From the NCBI GenBank assembly GCA_937926755.1, contig CALBBA010000216.1, positions 1 to 14,452 on the forward strand: a stretch of 14,452 nt of DNA. The letters run 5' to 3'. A program made the translations under genes and the position numbers. The notes under the pieces were generated by a model. The model did no database searches, was not told the DNA's origin, and saw only the letters and a program-made list of their open reading frames with translations. The DNA is from an uncultured Collinsella sp. Lineage in GTDB: Bacteria > Actinomycetota > Coriobacteriia > Coriobacteriales > Coriobacteriaceae. Below, piece by piece: positions 6,136 to 11,766 of the stretch. Position 1 is the first letter of the stretch, and every line of letters starts with the position of its first letter.

Positions 6136-7263
6136 CTAACTTATCCCAAGCGCGTCGAAGGCGGCGCGGACGACCTGCTCGGCGGTGGGCCTGATATAGT
6201 GCCGTCCCGACACGCCGGGAAGGGCGTGGCCCATCAGCATCTCTATGAGGTCCCACGGCAGGCGAAGCTCGACCTCCGCTATCGTACGCCATGAGTTGCG
6301 GAGGTTCGACCACGGGATATGATCGATGCCGCGGGCGTCGCAGAGTTTCCGCCAGCGGTTGTTGCAAATGCTCCGGTTCATGGGCAGCCCGTCGCCCCGG
6401 TCGCTCAGCCACTCGCGGCCCTCGGCGGCGCGCGATGCCGCTATCTCGACGAGGCGGTCGGCGGCCTGCGGCAAGATCACGACGGTGCGGGCGGACTTGG
6501 CGGTCTTGAGGGCGCCCACCGGCTCGGTGCCGGACTGCTGCATCTGGCGGCAGATGTCGGCGGAGGCGAGGACGGTGCCGCTACGCTCCCAGCGCAGCAC
6601 CTCCTCGGTGCGCACGCCAAGCGACTCGCCCGAGCGGCAGGAGCCGAAGCACGCGAGGATGAACGCGGGCTCCAGGGGGTTGCCGCGCAGTGCGTCGAGG
6701 ACGCCCAGGGCCTCGTCGAGGGTGTAGACGCGCTTTGAGCGCTCGCGGGTCTTGCGGGTGGGCATGGTGTACCTGACGCTGGCGGCGAACGGGTCGAGCG
6801 GCAGGCGGATAAAGGTCGAGACGCAGGCGTAGACCTTGCGCAGGGTGAGCAGGGCGGTGTCGGCGGTGGCGGCGGGCAGCGTCAGCAGCCAGTCCTGCAG
6901 CTCGACGGCGCGCAGCTGGTCGACGGGCATTGCGCCCCAGCGGGGTCCGACGTAGTTCTTCCACGAGCGCAGCACGAGGTTGCGGGTGTTGGGGGCGAGG
7001 GTCCCTGCCTCGACCTGTGCGGCCATCTTGGGGACGAGCCACGTCTCGTAGGCCTTGGCTATGGTGGGCACGGGGGCGTCGTCGGCGTGCTCGACGTGGA
7101 TGCGGTCGAGCTCCGTGCACGCCTCGCGGTAGGTGCCGTACACGGTCTTGGTCTTGCGCCTGCGGCCCTGCGGCGTGTTCTGCATCCAGCGCAGGACGTA
7201 CTTCTTGCCGCGCCTCATCTCGGTCACGGAGCCCCAGACGCGGCGGCGCTGCTTCTTTGTCAT
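6136..7263 (-). CDS. int: Prophage tyrosine-type site-specific integrase
   Basis: The 375-residue protein is a phage integrase of the tyrosine recombinase family. It has a basic N-terminal arm-binding region (about 1-55), a SAM-like core-binding domain (about 64-160) and a catalytic domain (about 175-365). Catalytic positions are the box-I Arg in CRSGESLGV (R210), a Lys in the ALKTAKSART beta-hairpin (K253 or K256), SNLRNSW (319-325) in the place of the usual H-x-x-R, MGH (H346), and the nucleophile in RHYIRP (Y356). The first His of H-x-x-R is thus Ser-319, while R322 is kept. The gene points towards the host side and would insert and, with an excisionase, remove the prophage. The ribosome site before the ATG at 7263 is weak, which may keep expression low. 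Confidence 0.92.
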   Translation of the reverse strand: MTKKQRRRVWGSVTEMRRGKKYVLRWMQNTPQGRRRKTKTVYGTYREACTELDRIHVEHADDAPVPTIAKAYETWLVPKMAAQVEAGTLAPNTRNLVLRSWKNYVGPRWGAMPVDQLRAVELQDWLLTLPAATADTALLTLRKVYACVSTFIRLPLDPFAASVRYTMPTRKTRERSKRVYTLDEALGVLDALRGNPLEPAFILACFGSCRSGESLGVRTEEVLRWERSGTVLASADICRQMQQSGTEPVGALKTAKSARTVVILPQAADRLVEIAASRAAEGREWLSDRGDGLPMNRSICNNRWRKLCDARGIDHIPWSNLRNSWRTIAEVELRLPWDLIEMLMGHALPGVSGRHYIRPTAEQVVRAAFDALGIS

Positions 7264-7277
7264 ATAATCAGATCCGT

Positions 7278-7340
7278 TCAGATCGCGGGCTTATTCTCCG
7301 TTTCGCCCGGTTCTGACTCCGGCCCCGTCTCACGTTCCAA
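7278..7340 (-). CDS. Possible 20-residue leader peptide upstream of int
   Basis: On the minus strand AAGGAGG (7360-7354) is followed 13 bases later by TTG, opening a frame for MERETGPESEPGETENKPAI and a TGA 14 bases before the int start. Spacing is long and the start codon is rare, so this is weakly supported. If translated, ribosomes ending here could re-initiate at int. Confidence 0.25.
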   Translation of the reverse strand: MERETGPESEPGETENKPAI

Positions 7341-7353
7341 AGTGCAGGGGCCG
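7320..7353. repeat. GC-rich hairpin in the int leader
   Basis: CGGCCCC (7320-7326) pairs perfectly with GGGGCCG (7347-7353), with an inner CAC/GTG pair. On the minus strand it lies between the AAGGAGG motif and the int start and could affect translation. Confidence 0.5.
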
Positions 7354-7362
7354 CCTCCTTAG

Positions 7363-7402
7363 TCTCGGGACCTCGGCATCAGCCTGCGGTCCCGAGATTT
7401 TT
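7363..7402 (+). terminator. Hairpin with T-run on the plus strand, between the KilA-N gene and int
   Basis: TCTCGGGACC (7363-7372) and GGTCCCGAGA (7388-7397) form a perfect 10-bp stem with a 15-base loop, followed by five T residues on the plus strand. It fits an intrinsic terminator for rightward transcripts, although no rightward gene lies upstream. On the minus strand the same stem lies inside the int leader, overlapping a short peptide frame. Confidence 0.7.
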
Positions 7403-7411
7403 CGTTTTCAT
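7379..7411 (-). CDS. Possible 10-residue leader peptide (MKTKNLGTAG)
   Basis: A strong ribosome site, GGAGGTGAT (minus strand, about 7424-7416), is followed by ATG at 7411, giving a frame of ten codons and TGA. The frame covers the first arm of the 10-bp hairpin, so a translating ribosome would prevent the stem from forming. This is the classical layout of translation-coupled control, here upstream of int. Neither translation nor function is proven. Confidence 0.35.
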   Translation of the reverse strand: MKTKNLGTAG

Positions 7412-7466
7412 GGGCATCACCTCCCTGCGATGAGCTGCGGTCAGCTCAGGCCGCTTGCGCGTCGGG

Positions 7467-8351
7467 CTATGACTCCGCCCCGTCTTCTGGCAGTTCGCCC
7501 GCTATCCCGTCGTCGGCCTCTATCTTCGCTATCACGGGGCTGCCCTCGAGGGTCGAGAGCTGGCTGATAGCCATCTCTCGCAAGTATGCCGCCCTCTGCC
7601 TGCGGTCGATTCCCCTTTTGATCAGCTCGGCGTTCATGCTTTCGAGGTTCGCGAGGACGAGCAGCTGGTGCAGGCTCGCCTCGTCTCGGATGTTGCCCGT
7701 CGCGCCTTCGTGCGACTCTCTCCACTGCTTTGCAGTCATCCCGAACAGGGCGACGTTGAGGACGTCCGCCTCGTTTGCGTAGGTGTAGCCCTCGACCTGC
7801 CGGCTCATGCTCGGCTTCAGCAGGTTCTCCTTTACGGCGTCGGTGTGTATGCGGTAGTTGATCTTCGAGAAGAGCCTCTTCTCGTTCCACTCGCCGGAGA
7901 TCCTGTTGTTCTCGTCGTTCTTCAGACGCTGGTAGTCTTTGATGACGTAGAGCTTGAATTCCGGGGAAATCCACGAGGCGAACTCGAATGCGATGTCCTT
8001 GTGGGCGAACGTGCCGCTCGCATACCTCCCTCTCTTGGTCCTTATGCCGATGGCGTTTGTCCTCGAAATCCACTTCGTCGGCGTCAGGGTGAAGGAGTTG
8101 AGCCCGGCCTCTTCCCTAAAGGCATCGAATTCGATGCCTTTAAAGTCGGGGTTGTGGAGCGACTCCCAAACACCGAGGAACTCGATGGTGTTCCTGTTCC
8201 TCATCCAGTTCTGCACCACCATCTTCGGCTCATCGCTCTTGTATCTTGCTATGTCCGTGAGTGAGATGTAGTCGTCCCCGCTGCCGGTCGACGCGACCCC
8301 GATCTCTATACCGAGTGCGTTGATCTTCTCGATTGCCTCTTTTGGAGCCAT
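7467..8351 (-). CDS. KilA-N domain protein, candidate antirepressor
   Basis: The 294-residue protein carries an N-terminal KilA-N DNA-binding domain (about 25-145). Typical marks are YISLTDIARYK (28-38), VVQNWMRNRNTIEFLGVWE (45-63), GIEFDAFREEAGLNSF (72-87) and TFAHKDIAFEFASWISPEFKLYVIKDYQRLK (114-144; the FASWISPEF segment is diagnostic). The C-terminal half (about 150-290) is helical and charged with no recognised domain. KilA-N proteins in phages act as DNA-binding regulators or antirepressors. It is encoded immediately downstream of the repressor on the same strand, so it is probably expressed in the lysogen. GGAGGAG sits six bases before the ATG. Its codons are more varied than those of neighbouring phage genes. 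Alternatives are a superinfection-exclusion or defence function. Confidence 0.82.
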   Translation of the reverse strand: MAPKEAIEKINALGIEIGVASTGSGDDYISLTDIARYKSDEPKMVVQNWMRNRNTIEFLGVWESLHNPDFKGIEFDAFREEAGLNSFTLTPTKWISRTNAIGIRTKRGRYASGTFAHKDIAFEFASWISPEFKLYVIKDYQRLKNDENNRISGEWNEKRLFSKINYRIHTDAVKENLLKPSMSRQVEGYTYANEADVLNVALFGMTAKQWRESHEGATGNIRDEASLHQLLVLANLESMNAELIKRGIDRRQRAAYLREMAISQLSTLEGSPVIAKIEADDGIAGELPEDGAES

Positions 8352-8408
8352 CCGCGCTCCTCCGTTCTTCCAGTCTGGTTGGCAGGGGCCCGGTCGGCCC
8401 CAATGTCT

Positions 8409-9029
8409 CTACCTCTCGTCCCGCTCGCCCATGTACCAGACGACGCGGCCCTTGCAGACCACGGGCTCGTCGCCCGGCCCGGCGAGGATGTCGTCGTACT
8501 CGCCGCTGTGGCTGTCCGCCGTGAGCATGACCGTGGAGCGGCCCCGGGTGTAGTTACGCACCACGGCGCCGTAGTCGGCCGTCTCGGCCAGCACCGGCTG
8601 GCCGTTGACCGGCTCCATGTCGGGGTCGACCAGCAGCAGCGCGTCGTGGGGGAAGCGGTTGTCCATGCAGCCGCCCTGCGCGTGGACCATGAAGCCGCGC
8701 GGGTGCGCGTCGGCGATGGAGGCGGGGACCTCGACCTCGTCGGCGAGGTTTTCCTCGTCGCACGGCTCGCCCATGTGGGCGAAGCCCAGCAGGGGGACCA
8801 TGCGCGAGGTGCCGCTGATGGCGGCCTCGGTGGCGTCCTCTCCCATGAGGTCGGCAACCGTGGTGCCGAAGAGGTCGGCAAGCTGACGAAGAATAGGCGT
8901 CCTCGGCGTGGCGCGGCCGCTTTCCCACTGACTTACCGACGAGTAGGTAAGACCGAGCTTGTCCGCCAACTCTGCCTGCGTGAGTCCCAGCTCGTCGCGG
9001 TGTGCGCGAATCTTCTTCCCGAGGTCCAT
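8409..9029 (-). CDS. Prophage S24/CI-type repressor with non-canonical catalytic residues
   Basis: The 206-residue protein has an N-terminal XRE-type HTH (about 5-60; GLTQAELADKLGLTYSSVSQ is the helix-turn-helix) and a C-terminal LexA/CI S24-like domain (about 78-203). In self-cleaving members the nucleophile Ser lies in a G-D-S-M motif; here it is GGCM, with Cys at 121. The general-base Lys is normally found near the later strand; the matching stretch is GAVVRNY, with Arg at 158. The scissile Ala-Gly is replaced by Met-Gly (86-87, in FAHMGEP). It should keep the lytic genes silent by binding the operators at 9047-9120. AAGGGGTG precedes the ATG. It is divergent from the Cro-like gene. Cleavage may be absent or may use Cys. 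Confidence 0.9.
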   Translation of the reverse strand: MDLGKKIRAHRDELGLTQAELADKLGLTYSSVSQWESGRATPRTPILRQLADLFGTTVADLMGEDATEAAISGTSRMVPLLGFAHMGEPCDEENLADEVEVPASIADAHPRGFMVHAQGGCMDNRFPHDALLLVDPDMEPVNGQPVLAETADYGAVVRNYTRGRSTVMLTADSHSGEYDDILAGPGDEPVVCKGRVVWYMGERDER

Positions 9030-9136
9030 CTTTTCACCCCTTTAGGTAAATTACAATTTCCCTTTAATTTTATTAAAAAAGTAGTTTGAATTATCTTGAA
9101 TGTGTTGTAATATGATTACAGCGAAAGGAGGACGGG
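9030..9136. promoter_or_regulatory. AT-rich divergent control region (lysogeny switch) with operator repeats
   Basis: This is the most AT-rich stretch of the window and separates the leftward repressor from the rightward Cro-like gene. A rightward promoter is likely, with TTGAAT (9086-9091) and TAATAT (9108-9113) 16 bases apart. TGTAAT-ATG-ATTACA (9106-9120), a perfect dyad, overlaps this -10 box. A second site, TAAATTACA (9047-9055), lies between the repressor start and its probable promoter. A third copy of TAAATTACA lies at 9332-9340 after the Cro-like gene. The layout resembles a CI/Cro operator set. Confidence 0.75.
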
Positions 9137-9334
9137 ATGACAGAGACGTTGAGAGAGGTCCGAGAACGCAAGGGCGTCAAGAAGGGTGCCGTAGCCGAGG
9201 CGATGGGCGTCACCTACCCCACCTATCAGCGGTACGAGGAGACGAACCGAATGCCTACCGACGCATTCGACGCGGCCTGCCGCTTCTTGGGCGTCTCGCG
9301 AGATTCTATTTTTTTGGCCAACGACTTGAATTAA
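9137..9334 (+). CDS. Small Cro-like XRE-family HTH regulator
   Basis: The 65-residue protein consists almost only of an XRE/Cro helix-turn-helix: LREVRERKGVKKGAVAEAMG (5-24), then VTYPTYQRYEETNRMPTDAF. It is the first rightward gene facing the repressor, with a strong AAAGGAGG site before the ATG. By position it should be the Cro counterpart that shuts off the repressor during lytic growth. It has no effector domain. A variant role as an activator of the early operon is possible. Confidence 0.85.
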   Translation: MTETLREVRERKGVKKGAVAEAMGVTYPTYQRYEETNRMPTDAFDAACRFLGVSRDSIFLANDLN

Positions 9335-9340
9335 ATTACA
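9332..9340. promoter_or_regulatory. Third operator-like TAAATTACA site
   Basis: Nine bases identical to the site at 9047-9055 begin at the end of the Cro-like stop codon and precede the next gene by 24 bases. It may be an operator controlling the genes downstream of the Cro-like gene. Confidence 0.45.
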
Positions 9341-9364
9341 GTCACAAACGAAACGGAGGAAACC

Positions 9365-9475
9365 ATGAACGAGAACTACATCGACATCGAGCTGGGCGGC
9401 TGGAACGTCCCCGAGGCCATCACGGTCGAGGCCGAGCCCGCCGAGGCCCGCGACTTTTCCGACTTCGAGCTGTAG
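9365..9475 (+). CDS. Acidic 36-residue phage peptide
   Basis: This short frame has a good ribosome site (ACGGAGGAAACC before the ATG) and fits between the Cro-like and SPFH genes with small gaps. The product has ten Asp or Glu and one Arg, with an aromatic-acidic end RDFSDFEL. No family is recognised. Very acidic small phage proteins sometimes act as DNA mimics or bind host proteins, but nothing here proves this. Confidence 0.6.
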   Translation: MNENYIDIELGGWNVPEAITVEAEPAEARDFSDFEL

Positions 9476-9486
9476 GGGAGGGCGAC

Positions 9487-10458
9487 ATGATTCAACTGAT
9501 TATCGGAGCGGGTCTGGGACTCGGCGGCGTGGCCGCCGCCGTCGCCATCAAGCGATATAACGAGGTCGAGCGCGAGAGGGCCGCCGGGCCCGCGGACCAT
9601 TGGGGCAACAAGTACGAGCCCCGTATCGTCTCGCCCGCGTGCGCCCTGCCCCTCATCCTGGTGGGTGCCGTCATCGCCGCCACCGCCTGCTTCTACACGC
9701 AGGACACCGGCGAGGTCTGCGTCGTCCGCAACCTCGGCGGCTCGCTCGCCGGCTCGACCTCCGAGGCCGGTTTCCACGCCAAGGCCCCATGGCAGGACGT
9801 CGTGACCTACGACACCCGCAACAACCTCATCAACTTCTACGGGGACACCGACTACGAGGTGGACGGCGGCTCCTACGACGGCAAGCAGGTCTCCATCAAC
9901 GACAAGTCCGGCGCCAGCGCGAACATCGACATCCAGGTCAACTACTCGCTCAACCCCGACGCCGCGCTCAGCCTCTACAGCGAGTACGGTACGCAGGAGT
10001 CTTTCGTCGAGAAGTACATCTCCAACGACGTCCGCGCCGTCACCCGCGAGGTCTCGGGCGGCTTCGACACGGTGACGATGCTCACCGACCGCTCCCAGTT
10101 AACCAAGGCCGTCCAGAAGGCCCTCACCGAGAAGTGGAAGGGCATAGGCCTCACGGTGGAGCAGGTGAGCGTGCAGGACGTACGCTATCCGAAGAACATC
10201 ACCAAGAGCTACAGCGAGGCGCAGGCGGCCGAGGTCGCCAAGCAGAAGGCCCAGAACGAGCAGGAGACGGCCAAGGTCGAGGCCGAAACAAAGAAGATCG
10301 AGGCGCAGGGCGAGGCGGACGCCAACGCCGTCCTCGCGAACTCGCTCAACGACCAGGTCCTCCAGCAGCACTACATCGACGCGCTCAAGAACATCGGAAA
10401 GGACGGCAACCTCGTCGTCGTGCCCGAGGGCTCCCAGCCGATCGTGGGCACGAAGTAG
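9487..10458 (+). CDS. SPFH/prohibitin-like (HflC/stomatin-type) phage membrane protein
   Basis: The 323-residue protein starts with two hydrophobic segments (about 3-20 and 50-70) separated by a charged stretch. An SPFH (band-7) domain follows, about 72-235: TGEVCVVRNLGGSL (74-87), AGFHAKAPWQDVVTYDTR (94-111), then strands ending with IGLTVEQVSVQDVRYP (220-235). A long charged helix rich in Ala, Glu, Lys and Gln (about 242-285) is the typical coiled coil after SPFH domains. The tail is short. SPFH proteins oligomerise in membranes and organise proteases such as FtsH or lipid microdomains. The ATG at 9487 has GGGAGGGCGAC upstream and encodes the first membrane segment; the frame is open further upstream but the Cro-like gene occupies that DNA. 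Possible roles are membrane modulation after induction, influence on FtsH, or exclusion. Confidence 0.85.
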   Translation: MIQLIIGAGLGLGGVAAAVAIKRYNEVERERAAGPADHWGNKYEPRIVSPACALPLILVGAVIAATACFYTQDTGEVCVVRNLGGSLAGSTSEAGFHAKAPWQDVVTYDTRNNLINFYGDTDYEVDGGSYDGKQVSINDKSGASANIDIQVNYSLNPDAALSLYSEYGTQESFVEKYISNDVRAVTREVSGGFDTVTMLTDRSQLTKAVQKALTEKWKGIGLTVEQVSVQDVRYPKNITKSYSEAQAAEVAKQKAQNEQETAKVEAETKKIEAQGEADANAVLANSLNDQVLQQHYIDALKNIGKDGNLVVVPEGSQPIVGTK

Positions 10459-10469
10459 GGGCGGTGGCG

Positions 10470-10682
10470 ATGTTGAACCTTATCCATGCGGCCGTCCGGG
10501 TCTTCCTCGACGTTCTCGCGGTCGCGTTCGTGCTAGAGCACACCCGCGAGCTTCATGAGAAACATCGCGAGATCAACGACGCGCCCAAGCAGGTCGCAGG
10601 CGTCGTCGATGAACCCGGCGAGGACGATCGCGGCGCTGATGCGAGGGTGCCGCTCGACCCAGTCGACGAGCTGCACGAGTAG
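10470..10682 (+). CDS. Possible small membrane-anchored protein (70 residues)
   Basis: The frame starts 11 bases after the SPFH stop behind GGGGCGGTGG. Residues 3-23 are hydrophobic and the rest is highly charged and acidic. Position and strand fit the early operon. However, its second half is exactly codon-aligned antisense to another plausible frame (10533-10736, minus), so only one of the two is likely to be real. If real it might act with the SPFH protein at the membrane. Confidence 0.45.
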   Translation: MLNLIHAAVRVFLDVLAVAFVLEHTRELHEKHREINDAPKQVAGVVDEPGEDDRGADARVPLDPVDELHE

Positions 10683-10736
10683 GGGGCCCGCTGGTCGGAC
10701 GTGCTTCGGGCGATATGTCTGGCGTCTCCAAATCAT
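10533..10736 (-). CDS. Alternative antisense ORF: small hydrophobic protein
   Basis: This 67-residue frame on the opposite strand reads WVERHPRISAAIVLAGFI and a further hydrophobic helix, which would make a small membrane protein. Codon quality equals that of the plus-strand frame. The ribosome site is weak (GGGGC). A minus-strand terminator at 10906-10943 and a CGCGTT-N3-AACGCG dyad (10751-10765) lie just upstream, which would suit an independently controlled leftward unit. It conflicts with the frame at 10470-10682. Confidence 0.3.
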   Translation of the reverse strand: MIWRRQTYRPKHVRPAGPLLVQLVDWVERHPRISAAIVLAGFIDDACDLLGRVVDLAMFLMKLAGVL

Positions 10737-10965
10737 GCCCCGAAGCCTACCGCGTTCATAACGCGACACGCGGGTATTGCCGCACAGGCAACCCGCGGGC
10801 CCCATCCCCGGGGCGGCACCGTTGCCCCGCGGCTCTCCGATAACCATCCGCGGGGACGTTCCCTACCGGTGCCGTGCCGGGGGCGAGGCCCCGAAAGCAA
10901 GCAACAAAAAAGAGCCGCCCGGTGTGGAAAGCGGGGACGGCTCCAGACCTGAAAGGAGGTCACTC
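10683..10965. other. Gene-free, highly structured stretch in the early region
   Basis: No supported gene lies in these 283 bases. Successive perfect or near-perfect dyads are visible: CGCGTT-CAT-AACGCG (10751-10765); CGCGGGT..TGCC with GGCAACCCGCG (10769-10797); GGCACCG (10815-10821) with CGGTGCC (10867-10873), enclosing CCCCGCGG (10825-10832) with CCGCGGGG (10848-10855); and GGGGC-GAG-GCCCC (10880-10892). A minus-strand terminator ends the block. It could encode a structured RNA, hold the operon promoter, or be a phage replication origin. Confidence 0.5.
10906..10943 (-). terminator. Intrinsic terminator on the minus strand
   Basis: GAGCCG (10912-10917) pairs with CGGCTC (10938-10943), extended by CCC/GGG, and on the minus strand the stem is followed by six T residues (10911-10906). 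It would stop leftward transcription coming from the recombination operon side, although all genes there read rightward. Confidence 0.7.
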
Positions 10966-11214
10966 ATGGATTCTAGCAGAGCCAAAACGTTCCAGCAGAT
11001 GGCCGACGAGCTAGGCATCCGCCACAAGCTGATGTACACGCTGCGCGAGGCGTCGAGGGTGACGGGGGTGCCATACGACACGCTGCGCTGCGAGTGCAAG
11101 GCGGGCCGCCTGCGCTCGCAGCTGCCCGAGGGGCGCAAGGTAGGGCGCATGGTGCGCCCGGAATGGGTGGAGCAGTGGATCGAGGAGGGAACGCATGGCA
11201 TCGAGGCTGCTTAG
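10966..11214 (+). CDS. Small HTH DNA-binding protein, excisionase-like
   Basis: The 82-residue protein has a MerR/excisionase-type winged helix: YTLREASRVTGVPYDTLRCE (24-43), then a basic wing CKAGRLRSQLPEGRKVGRMV (44-63) and a C-terminal RPEWVEQWIEE helix (64-74). This is the usual pattern of helix-turn-helix domain 17 proteins, which include excisionases and small phage regulators. A strong GAAAGGAGGT site precedes the ATG at 10966. The gene opens a tight rightward series. Being far from int, it may be a regulator rather than a directionality factor. Confidence 0.75.
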   Translation: MDSSRAKTFQQMADELGIRHKLMYTLREASRVTGVPYDTLRCECKAGRLRSQLPEGRKVGRMVRPEWVEQWIEEGTHGIEAA

Positions 11215-11314
11215 GTGCGCGGGGTTCGTCGTGCTCTGCTGGCTCGTCGACTACGTGGTGATGCCGGCGGTGCTGTGGACGGTGCTCGCCCTGTTCGGGG
11301 CGGTGCCGGCATGA
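11195..11314 (+). CDS. 39-residue single-pass membrane peptide
   Basis: GAGGAGGGAACGC precedes the ATG at 11195, inside the end of the HTH gene (20-base overlap). The stop TGA overlaps the ATG of the RusA-like gene as ATGA. The product has a short basic start (MASRLLRC) followed by a hydrophobic stretch of about 28 residues, with AGFVVLCWLVDYVV inside it. Overlaps at both ends argue for a genuine translated gene. No family is recognised; its role in the membrane is unknown. Confidence 0.65.
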   Translation: MASRLLRCAGFVVLCWLVDYVVMPAVLWTVLALFGAVPA

Positions 11315-11766
11315 CGGCCCGCATCGAGTTCTCGGTCTGCTTCGCGGCTGGCAAGCAGCGCCACAGGCTCGACCGCAGGCACGCACGGATGTACACGCCG
11401 ACCGAGACGCTGAGGGACGAGCGGGCCATCGCGACGGCGTGTCGGGAGGCGATGGCCGAGGCTGGCATCCAGCTCATGCCCTTTGGCCCGCACGAGCCGG
11501 TGATTCTCAACGTCGACGCCTACCGTCCGCTGCCGGAGAGCCGGCCCAAGAGCGTGCGCTCGGAGCCGGACACCTACAAGCCGGACGGGGACAACGAGGG
11601 CAAGCTGGTCATGGACGCGCTCAACGGACTCGTCTGGGCCGACGACGCACAGGTGGTCGACCTGCACGTGGTAAAGCACCCCAGGGTGCGCGGGCAGGCC
11701 GAGCGCATGGACATATCGATAGCGCCCGGGTGGTCCGGGCGCAGGGACGAAACGGAGGAAATGTAA
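11311..11766 (+). CDS. RusA-like Holliday-junction resolvase
   Basis: The 151-residue protein shows the RusA core KPDGDNEGKLVMDALNGLVW (90-109), followed by ADDAQVVDLHVVK (110-122). The acidic residues D92, D94, D102, D111 and D112 correspond to the metal-binding set of the family. RusA dimers cut four-way junctions made by recombination or replication, and lambdoid-type phages often encode one near their replication genes. The N-terminal strand is typical. Length is normal. The ATG overlaps the previous stop (ATGA), indicating translational coupling. A DLHVVKHPR ending replaces the usual K-x-W/Y-x tail. Confidence 0.85.
   Translation: MTARIEFSVCFAAGKQRHRLDRRHARMYTPTETLRDERAIATACREAMAEAGIQLMPFGPHEPVILNVDAYRPLPESRPKSVRSEPDTYKPDGDNEGKLVMDALNGLVWADDAQVVDLHVVKHPRVRGQAERMDISIAPGWSGRRDETEEM

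Noticed and set aside
9100..9486. Upstream in-frame extension of the SPFH protein
   Set aside because: It would run through the Cro-like and acidic-peptide genes out of frame and lacks a family match; the start at 9487 has a ribosome site and begins the first membrane segment.
9600..10469. Long Arg-rich frame joined to the 70-residue ORF
   Set aside because: It overlaps the SPFH gene in another frame and is a low-complexity shadow.
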